Shown: positions 10,401-17,600 of the stretch, piece after piece
How positions within the stretch are numbered: the first letter of the stretch is position 1
How the letters are laid out: each line of letters starts with the position of its first letter
Origin: a bacterium
Lineage (GTDB): Bacteria; RBG-13-66-14
Direction: 5' to 3'
Length of the DNA stretch: 44,113 nucleotides
NCBI GenBank assembly: GCA_035528375.1
Contig: DATKYS010000033.1
Coordinates: forward strand, 1 to 44,113
Translations under genes and position numbers: made by a program
The notes under the pieces: model-generated
The model's input: the letters and a program-made list of their open reading frames with translations, nothing else
What the model was told of the DNA's origin: nothing
Databases searched by the model: none

Positions 10401-13400
10401 CGGAACACCCCCACCGGGATGTTGTCCTGGAGGGAGCGGTAGCGCTCCTCGGACTCACGGAGCGCCTCCGACGCCCGGACGCTCTCCGTGATGTCGAAGC
10501 AGTTCCCCAGGTAGGCGGCTCGGCCCCCGTAGGGGATCGGCCGGGCACCGACCAGGAGGACCACCGTTTCGCCGTCCTTCCTCTTGATCCGCATCGTGTA
10601 CCGGCTGGGGACTTGGGAGCCCGATTTGCGGGCCGCGTCCCGTCGGGCGAGGAGATCCCGGTCCTCCTCGTGGACCAGCTCGCCGGTGTCCAGGGTCAGC
10701 AGTTCCTTTTTGGTGTAGCCGGTGATTTCGGCCATCTCGTTGTTGACGTAGAGGAAGTTGGCGTCCCGGTAGATGTAAACCCCGACGATGGCCTCCTCGG
10801 AGAGAACGCGGTAGCGTTCCTCGGACTCGCGGAGCGCCTCCTCGGCCAGCTTGCGGTCGGTGATGTCGCGGGACACGCCGACGATGGCGGTGGCCTTCTT
10901 CCCCGACTCGTCGTACACCACGGTGCGGGCGTCGGACAGCCAGCGATACTCGCCGTCCGCGTGGCGCAGGCGGTACTCGATGACCGGATTCTCCACCGCC
11001 CCGCGGGCGTTGTCCCGCAGCGCCTCCGCGTCCGCCACCACCACGGCCGTGTCGTCGGGGTGGATCCGCTTCGCCAGCTCGCCCGACTTCGCCATCTCGA
11101 CGAACTGCTCGACCCCGTAGCCGAGGATTTTCACCAGCGCCGGGGAGAGGTACGCGTAGCTCTCATCCTCCAGGTTCACCCGGTAGAAGAGGTCGTTGGT
11201 GTTTTCCACCAGGAAGCGGTATCTCTTCTCGGATTCGCGGAGCGCCTCCTCGGCCCGCACGCTCTCGGTTATGTCCATGCAGTTGCCCAGGGTGGTCGCG
11301 CCGCCGCCCCCCCCGAAGCTCGGAAGATGCCGCACCCGGAGCTCGACCACGCGGGTCTCGCCGTCTTTGCGCAGGATGTGCATCTGATAGCTGGATGGCA
11401 CCCCCTCGCCTTTGGCCCGCACCTCGTTGAGCCGGCGGATGAACTCCTGGTCCTCCTCGGGGACGACGTCCCAGGGATTCATCTTCAGGAGCTCTTCCCG
11501 GCTGTAGCCGGTTATCTCCGCTAACTTGGGATTCACGAAGACGAAACGGTCGTCCTTGAATATATAGACGCCGACGAGCGCTTCCTCGGTGTAGGTGCGG
11601 TAGAGCTCCTCGGAAGCCGCGAGGGCCTCCTCGGCCCGCTTGCGCTCGGTGATGTCGTTGCCCGCTCCGATGAAACGCCGAATCCAGCCGTCCGGGTCCA
11701 CCAGGGGGATGAGGCGGATTTCGAAGGATTTTCTGCCGGCCCCCTCGCCGAAGCTGGCCTCGTTGGTGTGCACCTTTCCCAGCTTGGCCCACTCGAAGGA
11801 ATTCCTGATTCTCGCGCATTCATCCGGCGGATGCAGGGCGGATACGGGCCTCCCGTTGTAGTACTCGGTGGTGTGCCCCTCCACCGCGGCGAAGGCGTCG
11901 TTGACCTGCTCGTAGTAGAGCTCCCCGTCCTCCCCCTCCACGACCGACCACAACAGGACGTCCACCCCCTCGAAGAGCGCCCGGAGCTCACGCAGGTGCT
12001 TGTCCCGATCCTCCTCGGCCCGCACATGTTCGGTGATGTCCACGCAGTTGCCCAGGCTGGCGACGCCCGAGTCGTCGAACCGGAGCGAAGCGGAGGAATG
12101 CGAAGCAAAACCCGGGAGCCGCTGCGCCCGGAGCTCGAGCACCCGCACCTCGCCGTCGGAGCGCCGGATGTGCATCCGGTATGTGTTGGGCACCTCCTCG
12201 CCCCGGGCCCGGGCCTTCTCCCGCTCCCGCAGGTGACCGTCGCGGTCCTCCTCCAGCACGATGCTCATGGGATCCATAGCCAGGAGCTCTTCCCGCGGGT
12301 AGCCGGTTATCTCCTCCATCCGGTGGTTGGCGAAGACGAAACGGCCCTTCTCGAAGATGTAAACACCGACGAGCGCCTCCTCGGTGAAGGTGCGGTAGAG
12401 CTCCTCGGACTCCCTCAGGCGCTCCTCGGCCAACTTGCGCTCGGTGATGTCGCGGGTCACCCCGACGATGGCGGTGGCCTTCCCCGCCTCGTCGAGGACG
12501 ACCGTCCGCGAATCCGACAGCCAGCGGTACTCGCCGTCCGCGTGGCGCAGGCGGTATTCGATGGCGGGTTTTTCCCGCGCACCCCGCGCGTTGTCCCGCA
12601 GCGCCGCCGCATCCTCCAACAGCCATCCGAGGTCGTCGGGGTGGATCCGCTTCGCCACCTCGCCGGTCTTCGCCATCTCGATGAATTCCTCGGCCGTGAA
12701 GCCGAGGATGCTTTTCATCGCCGGGGAGAGGTACGCGTAGCTCTCGTCCTCCAGGTTCACCCGGTAGAAGACGTCGTAGGTGTTCTCCACCAGGAAGCGG
12801 TATCTCTGCTCCGATTCCCTCAGGCGCTCCTCGACCTCGACCCGCTCGGTGACGTCCTCGACGGTGCCCTCGTAGTAGAGCGTCTTCCCCTTCTCGTCGC
12901 GCACGGCCCTGGCGTTCTCGCGCACGTGGAGGTTCGCGCCGTCGAGCCGCTTCCAGACCGATTCCAGGCCGCGAATCTCCCCGCCCTTCTCCACCACCCG
13001 CTTGAAATCCGCCCGGGAGTGGCCCGACTGGTACCCCTGCTCCAGGTCCCGCCGGGACAGCTCCTCGAAGGAATCGTAGCCCAGCATCCGCACCAGGGCC
13101 GGGTTGGCCATGAGCACCCGCCCGTCGGGGGTGGTGCGGTAGATGCCGATGACGTTGTTTTCGAACACGCCCCGGAAGCGCTCCTCGGACACCCGGAGCT
13201 CGGCGGCGAGGAGCTGCTGTTCGACGGCCTTCCCGACGATGTCGGAGCAGGCCTTGATCAGGTTAAAGTCGTCCCGGCTGAAATCGAAGGGGGCCATGAC
13301 GGTGATCGAGCCGGTGATCCGCCCCGCCGAATCGGTGAAGGGGATGCCCAGGAAGGACGTGTTGCCGAACTTCTCCGCTATCGGGGCTGCGAAGGGCCGC

Positions 13401-14224
13401 AGGGGGCTTTTTTTCTCGACCAGCGCCTCGACCAGGGTACGGATGTCCGTCTGGTTGACTGGCGAGTCGGGCTCGAAGCCCAGGCCGTGGACCGTGGGGT
13501 GGCCGGTGCGGATGGTCCGGGCGATGACGCTTTCGCAGTCGAGGGGGATTTTCCAGTTGCTGAAACGCCGGCCGGCCAACTTTTCACCGAAGCGCAGGAT
13601 GGCCGACGCCACCCGGTGCGCCCGGACGACGAGGCATCGCCCCTCGTCCTCGACGAGGTTCACGCTCGAGTAGGTGGGGAATATCTCCGCGAGCCGCTCA
13701 ACGGCGGCGTCCAGGACCTCCTGCACCGACCCCATGGTGAAGAGCTCCCGGGAGAGGGCGGCCAGGACGGCGCTCTGCCTTACCCGGCGCTCCAGGGCCT
13801 CGGCGCCCGAAATGTCCTCCACCAACCCGTCGAAAACCGTTCGATCCCCGGCGGCCGACAGGGGCTCGAGGGTGAGGGACGCCCGAAGGGTCCCGCCGTC
13901 GGTCCTCTTCAGCTCGGTCCCGTACCCCCCGACCCCCTCGCCGGACCCGAGCCGCTCGAAGAGGTCCTTCGCGCGCCGGGGATGGGCCAAGAGGCTCCGC
14001 AGCTTGACCCCGACGAGGTCGCCGGGGTCCGTGCGGCCGAGCATCCGGGCCAGGGACCGGTTGGCCCACGAAATCCCCCCGTCCGCGTCGCAGCGGAAGA
14101 CGCCCTGCGGGATGACGTCGCAGAGGGATTCGAGGCCCGAGTCCGCCCCCCGGTCACCGAGCCCGGACCGGAGATCTCCCAGCTCGGCGATGAGTTGGGC
14201 CTTGGTCTTCTTCTCGTCTAGCAT
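4499..14224 (-). CDS. Giant soluble multi-PAS/multi-GAF sensor histidine kinase (3241 aa)
   Basis: I count about 15 PAS and 6 GAF domains before one kinase core. The order is PAS1 (~30-150), GAF1 (~165-335), PAS2-PAS12 (~345-1765), GAF2-GAF6 in tandem (~1770-2620, ~170 aa each), PAS13-PAS15 (~2625-3020), HisKA with phospho-acceptor H3035 (DIAHEVNNPLG), and HATPase with NLVTNAQDAM and a GTGLGLSVSYG box near the end. Linkers repeat the 'RESEERYR' helix typical of PAS chains. PAS3-PAS4 closely resemble PAS7-PAS8, PAS9 resembles PAS11, and the five GAFs resemble each other, so the protein grew by block duplication. No membrane segment or signal peptide is visible, so it should sense cytoplasmic signals. 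The ATG at 14224 has AAGGTG upstream. It is the first gene of a unit with the receiver-kinase and FemAB genes. Confidence 0.95.
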   Translation of the reverse strand: MLDEKKTKAQLIAELGDLRSGLGDRGADSGLESLCDVIPQGVFRCDADGGISWANRSLARMLGRTDPGDLVGVKLRSLLAHPRRAKDLFERLGSGEGVGGYGTELKRTDGGTLRASLTLEPLSAAGDRTVFDGLVEDISGAEALERRVRQSAVLAALSRELFTMGSVQEVLDAAVERLAEIFPTYSSVNLVEDEGRCLVVRAHRVASAILRFGEKLAGRRFSNWKIPLDCESVIARTIRTGHPTVHGLGFEPDSPVNQTDIRTLVEALVEKKSPLRPFAAPIAEKFGNTSFLGIPFTDSAGRITGSITVMAPFDFSRDDFNLIKACSDIVGKAVEQQLLAAELRVSEERFRGVFENNVIGIYRTTPDGRVLMANPALVRMLGYDSFEELSRRDLEQGYQSGHSRADFKRVVEKGGEIRGLESVWKRLDGANLHVRENARAVRDEKGKTLYYEGTVEDVTERVEVEERLRESEQRYRFLVENTYDVFYRVNLEDESYAYLSPAMKSILGFTAEEFIEMAKTGEVAKRIHPDDLGWLLEDAAALRDNARGAREKPAIEYRLRHADGEYRWLSDSRTVVLDEAGKATAIVGVTRDITERKLAEERLRESEELYRTFTEEALVGVYIFEKGRFVFANHRMEEITGYPREELLAMDPMSIVLEEDRDGHLREREKARARGEEVPNTYRMHIRRSDGEVRVLELRAQRLPGFASHSSASLRFDDSGVASLGNCVDITEHVRAEEDRDKHLRELRALFEGVDVLLWSVVEGEDGELYYEQVNDAFAAVEGHTTEYYNGRPVSALHPPDECARIRNSFEWAKLGKVHTNEASFGEGAGRKSFEIRLIPLVDPDGWIRRFIGAGNDITERKRAEEALAASEELYRTYTEEALVGVYIFKDDRFVFVNPKLAEITGYSREELLKMNPWDVVPEEDQEFIRRLNEVRAKGEGVPSSYQMHILRKDGETRVVELRVRHLPSFGGGGGATTLGNCMDITESVRAEEALRESEKRYRFLVENTNDLFYRVNLEDESYAYLSPALVKILGYGVEQFVEMAKSGELAKRIHPDDTAVVVADAEALRDNARGAVENPVIEYRLRHADGEYRWLSDARTVVYDESGKKATAIVGVSRDITDRKLAEEALRESEERYRVLSEEAIVGVYIYRDANFLYVNNEMAEITGYTKKELLTLDTGELVHEEDRDLLARRDAARKSGSQVPSRYTMRIKRKDGETVVLLVGARPIPYGGRAAYLGNCFDITESVRASEALRESEERYRSLQDNIPVGVFRVTHDGRVISVNPAFVRMFGYSSPDEMFDVGVVDLYASPERRLELLDALTEKDVVADFEAEMLRRDGSTFWVQINVRAVRDADGEIVFHDGILVDQSERKAIHEHLRESEEQYRTTLDSMGDAIHVVDSKLRITLVNTKLTRWVEELGLDPVVTGKSFFGAFGFLPKSVRAEYKEVFSSGRTLLTEEKNVVGGREIITETRKIPIFKGDRVDRVVTVIRDITQEELTEVALRDSEERYRSLQENIPVGVFRTSPEGEVLSANPALYAMFGYASEDEMLSVNVGDFYTDPRQRREFVESLTTKGFVTDFCVQQRKKDDSTFWASLNATLVRDERGKDRHIDGILENVTERVLAQEALRESEEFSRALIERSPLGVSVRNRFGRLLSCNEAWRRIWAVTEEEIGRDFKRERTELKFDEEDEYLGEWLPEVRRVYEGSDYLHIPEVEIVPSRSGGARWVSQHFYPLRDEGDAVSRVVIITEDVTDRKKTEMALARSEETYKSFYETTLALAYSTELTDVIGVIALQATGLLGAQQCIFLLLDADRHVLTPIYSTRPDYRDIIMGFEVPLGVGLSGKVAESGVGRYLNAGEVDDVSVHVEGTDEGEDSSESLISVPMFDVGKVLGVITLGKFTGSFTDEDLAKLFVFARQAEIAVKRTKNIEELAASERTYHSLYETTLALADSTELLHVIEVIANKASIMLGSRKCIFFLVDSGRSVLRPIYSTRQDYQEIFRDFTIPLGEGLSGHVALSGVGMFANPGDPEKAISVHIPGTDATVDERESLISVPMFDDERVLGVITIGKFDAVFTEDDLTKLTVFARQAEIAVKRTRKSEDLVRSEETYRSLYETTLALADKTDPLKVIKVIADQASALARASDCTVYRLDDQRGVLLPIYCNDPTATEEIMDFDIPLGEGVSGRVAQTGERLCLNLGDSDDFSVHVPGTSDEVDLRESVLAVPMFDSGRVIGVISINKEDDVFTEEDVEKLSIFARQAEIAVLRAENLEALAESEDTYHRLYDTTLTLADETDLFKIISRICDQATRLLDSIYCTYFTFDASEGVLVPFYSNAPREREAILGFTVSMGVGLSGKVALERAGNYSNYTDTDRPVVHVEGTDGEVDSIESVISEPVMDSDTLLGVITIGAEGKLYDEGDLGKLSIFARLASIAIKRAENHQALERSEDTYRTLYETTMTLADETDLEKVLAKIADNARLLMNAHFCNILLFDPEEGVLAPIYTNAPTSRDELMAFRVPLGVGLGGKVAQLRRGAYSNFCDPDRPVVHIEGTDDSEEHRESVMGEPIMDGDTLLGVFLIHALDRVFTDDDLAKVRVFARLTSVALKRSQYLEALEESEEKYRSLVEQATDGVVIVQDFRFVFVNTAMLAMSGYDSGEMLGKDFSDFIVPADRSRLADLYERRMRGEDVPSVYEVTGIHSDGHTVPLELNVGLIQYSGAPADLIIVRDITERKQAEELLRESEERYRSIWSKSPVGICLSDRMGEVTMANPALLQMLGFAEEGLVGKRFYDLIVPEEPGEMGELLGETLDTQVYQDKLAIFSGKPTELTLFKMSGDQIPVEMNIDFISRDKSIQYMISLITDITERKKAEEALANYSADLEREVDAKTAELSAARRYLREVIDASPDLVTVADAEGRLEILNRAASLAMGYAEDEVRGKPIGIFYFDRDRDTVAEMTRRLDEGRPSTVRQVDLRTKDGSPITVELSVSPLVDEKGRFTGSVAVSRDIRELEDLRLALTRSEKLAATGKLAADIAHEVNNPLGIITNYLQIARGDLDPSGEPYKTLGVIEEEVQRIARIISGLLDFYRPESAYLEHTDVNQLVEDLLMLVGIQLEKLGIAVEKDLADDLPGVLVSPDQLRQVLLNLVTNAQDAMPSGGTLRVHTRLSDRRVVISFSDSGLGIPPENLPYIFDPFFTTKGKKGTGLGLSVSYGIVQSFDGMMEAQSAPGEGTTFTISLPAREG

Positions 14225-14289
14225 CGTTTCACCTTGGATCCCGAGCGGGTGGGCTCACCGGCGAAAAGGCCGGTCGGTTCTGCACATAC

Positions 14290-14309
14290 AAACTGGATTT
14301 TACCAGTTT
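14290..14309. promoter_or_regulatory. Perfect palindrome, operator-like
   Basis: AAACTGG-N6-CCAGTTT is a 20-bp perfect inverted repeat in the leader region of the giant kinase gene. The six central bases are the predicted -10 hexamer, so a dimeric protein bound here would block or reposition RNA polymerase. The binding protein is unknown. Confidence 0.5.
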
Positions 14310-14325
14310 ACGGCGGGGGGGACAA
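14297..14325 (-). promoter_or_regulatory. Putative promoter of the giant kinase operon
   Basis: On the minus strand TTGTCC (14325-14320) and TAAAAT (14302-14297) are separated by 17 nt. Transcription would begin near 14290, giving a leader of about 65 nt before the ATG at 14224. The -10 lies inside the palindrome at 14290-14309. Confidence 0.5.
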
Positions 14326-14373
14326 GGCGCGGGGAGAGTCGCGAAAAACGGCGCGGGGCGGAGGTGCAGCGGT

Positions 14374-14597
14374 CCCTTCTCCCTTCCAGGGAGAGGCTCG
14401 CCTACTGGCTAGGGTGAGGATCGAGGCCGGGAACGTAGAAAACGCGGCGGCCCGCGGAGGGGCCGCCCTACATCATCGCAATTTGCACGACACGAGCCCG
14501 GGAGGGGGTACAGTGACCCCCCTCTCCCTCCGGGAGAGGGGATGGGGGTGAGGGCCACCATATAAAAAAAGGCGGGGCAACGAAGCCCCGCCCTACG
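14374..14597. repeat. Intergenic palindromic repeat cluster
   Basis: The ~390-bp gap between the A2M gene and the giant kinase holds two GAGAGG-type elements ending in GGGTGAGG (14374-14418 and 14512-14554). It also holds two simple palindromes: 14446-14453 pairs with 14460-14467 and is followed by CCTACATCATCGCAA, and 14571-14578 pairs with 14585-14592 and is followed by CCTACGG. Apart from these, the kinase promoter and the A2M terminator, I see nothing else in the gap. Confidence 0.75.
14564..14592 (-). terminator. Rho-independent terminator of the A2M gene
   Basis: Read on the minus strand, an 8-bp GC stem (14592-14585 with 14578-14571) is followed directly by seven T residues, 25 bp after the stop codon of the A2M gene. 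The hairpin is itself a member of the dispersed palindrome family. Confidence 0.75.
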
Positions 14598-14616
14598 GAT
14601 ATTCTTGGGAACGGCT

Positions 14617-17600
14617 CTACTGGGACGTGATGGTTATCACCCGCTCGGCGGAGTTGGCGCGGATGTCGGTGGCGTACATGCCGTAGAGCTGGGTGGGCAT
14701 CACGTGATAGACGCCGGGCCGCTCGGCGCGCACGCGGTAGCGAATCTCGCGCTCGCCCAGGGGCAGTTGGCCGTAGAAGAAGGCGGTGAGCTGCTCCTTG
14801 AGCTCGCGGTAGGTCCCCGTCTGCCAATCCCATCCCGAACGGTCCTTGGGCAAAAACTCGCAGCCGGCGACCCGCGGGTCCTCGACCGCCACGTAATCGA
14901 AGTCGTTGGGGCTCTCGATGGTGAGCACCACCTCGATGTAATCGCCCACCTTCACCGTCCAGTCGCTGTCCACCAGGGAGGTCAGGGTCGTCCCGTCGGA
15001 GCCGACGAGGTAGAAGTCGCGCTCGCAGCGGACGGTGTCCCAGCGGGCCGGAATCATCTCCTCCTTGGAGTAGAACTCCAGGGCGGCGGTGAAGTAGAGC
15101 CGGCCCGGACCGTCGCTCTTTTCGATGGTGAAGGGCAGGGTGCCCGGCTGGACCTCCTCCCCGGCGCGCTCGGTGGATACCCCGTCGCCCCAGACGTCGG
15201 GGGGCGTGAAGGGGGTCTGGATCAGCACCTCGTCCCCCAGCATCGCCGAGGCCAGGTAGTCGGTCGAAAGCTCGCCGGTGTAGGTCATGTAGTCAATCAG
15301 AGCCCAAACGGACAGCGCCGTGTCTATGGTGGACTTCCAGCGGTTGGAGCGGCGGTTGACCAGAAGCCAGTGGGCCGCCTTCTCCATCAGCGCGTTGTCC
15401 GGCTCGATTTCCAGCATGGCCTTCAGTGATAGCGCCGTGGTCTCCACGTGGTCCTGCCACCAGTACCAGCACCACTCGTATTCGTGGCCCCAGTAGGCGT
15501 CTTCGCGGGTCACGTCGGCGTAGCCCCCCATGTTCTCGATCACCAGGCGGGCCTCCCGGTCGTCGCCGTTCTCGTGGAGGAAGAGGGCCAACAGCGCCCG
15601 CGAGTAAGAGTCGAGCGTCTCCCGGCGGTCGTAGACGAGCCGCCACTGCTTCTCCGGCACCCCGGCATCCCACAGCGCCAGGGCGTAGAGGGTGTAGATG
15701 TTGAGGGTCGAATCTGCGGGCAGGTCTCCGTAGAGGCTCTCCAGGTAGCGGACGCCGGACTCGCCCATCTCCTGACGCTTGCTTTCCAGGTCGGGGTCCA
15801 CCCAGCTCACGTCGCCCACCTCGGCCAGGGCCACCATGACGTAGCTGGTGATGTGCTCGCTGGAGTACCCGCCGGCCCACCAGGGCCAGCCGCCGTCGGC
15901 GTTCTGCTGGCCGTAGAGGCGGGTGATGCCGCGGTTGACGGAATCGGACGCCGAGCCCTCCACCGCTCCGGGCGGCACCCCGAGCTCGTGCATGGCCTTG
16001 GCGAAGATGGCCGCGGGCCAGAAACGCGACGCCGTCTGCTCGACGCAGTTGTAGGGGTAGTACTGCAGGAAACTGATGGCGTCCTTGAGGCTTCCGGCCA
16101 GGCTCGGGTGGAGCCAGACGCGCAGGTGGGTCTGGGCCGGGTCTATCTCCTCGGGCAGCCGGAAGGTGAAGCGGTAGGGGTCGTCCTCGGCGCGGCCGGA
16201 CTCGAAGAGGTACGCGGGCGCCCCGTGGGGGACGACCTCCAGGCGGCGGATGAGCGCGTCCGAGCCCCGGTCGGTCTTGGCCGCCCCGGTGAGGGTGACC
16301 AGCCCGGCCTCTTTAGCCGCCAGGCGGAAATTGAAGACCTGCTCGCCGCCCGCGGGGATGGAAAGGTCGTAGAGGTCCGGGGTGAGCAGCTCGACGGCGC
16401 CCTCGGCCTCGGCCACCAGCCCGGCCTGGCCCTTGGCCGCCTTGGCGGTGTAGTTGCCCACGTTCAGGGTGAGGGTGGTCTCGTCGCGCTCGGTGAGGTA
16501 ACGCGGGTACTGGAGCCGCGCGACGACGGGCAGGACGGTGCGGAAGACCGTCTCGTCCTGGCCCACCCGGTCCTTCTCGAAGGCCCAGACCACCACCTGC
16601 CAGCCGGTGAGGTCGTCGGGGAGGTCGAAGCTGACGGAGGCGCGGCCCCGGGAGTCGGTCTTTATCTGGGTCTGCCAGTAGGCGGTGTCCTTGAACTCCT
16701 CGCGGATGACGCCGGACAGCTCCTCGATGAGCCCTGCGGCTCCGCGGCCGCTCACCTCGCCGGACTTGGGGGCGGCCTCCTCGAGGGTCCGGGCCGACAT
16801 GGGCATGGCGGTAGCCTCGGCCTCCGCCGCATCCGTGGCGTAGCCGGCCCCGCCCATGCCGCCGCCGTCCATCATCATGTCGTAACTGGCGGTCGTGATG
16901 TCGGAGAGCCTGTCCAACTCCGTGGAGGCGAGCCCGAGCTGGGAGATCATCCAGCCGTGCGGCAGCGCGCCCGCCGGGCTGCCCCAGTAGTCGTAGAAGT
17001 CGTAGTACGTCCAGTAGTCCGCGGAGCTGGCCTGGTAGAGGTAGCCGTAGTTGAAGTTCTTGAAGAAGAAGTTGCGGACGTCGGTGTGCCGGGGAGCGCC
17101 CAGGACGAAGAGGGCCGTGTCGAAGACGGTCACGGTGAGCCGGGCGTCGGACACCGCCCGCCCGTCGGCGTCGGTGACGGTGAGGTTCAGCGTGGCCTTC
17201 TCGCCCGGCGCGTAGCTCGCACGGGAGGGCTCCACCCCTACGGCGAGCACCTTCTCCTCGGGCACCACGGGCACCGCGATGCTGGCGGTGTACTGGTCGC
17301 GCTCGAAGAAGGACAGAAGCCTGAGGGTGGTCAGGGGCGCGTTGGCGCCCTCGAGTTTGATCACCTGCGAGGTCTCCCCCTCGCGGATGGTGACCGGAAT
17401 CGTCTCGCGGACCAGTCCGCCGCTCTCGACCAAAAGGATGCCGCGCACGGTGGACTTGTTCCAGGATATGGTCGCCCGGGCGGTGTCGCCCACGGCGTAG
17501 AAGTCCTTCTCCACGGTGAGGGTCAGGCTGGGCAGTATCTCCTCCGGCTCCACCGGCTCCTCGGAGACGTAGGCCCAGGAGAAGTGCTGGCGCCGGCCGC

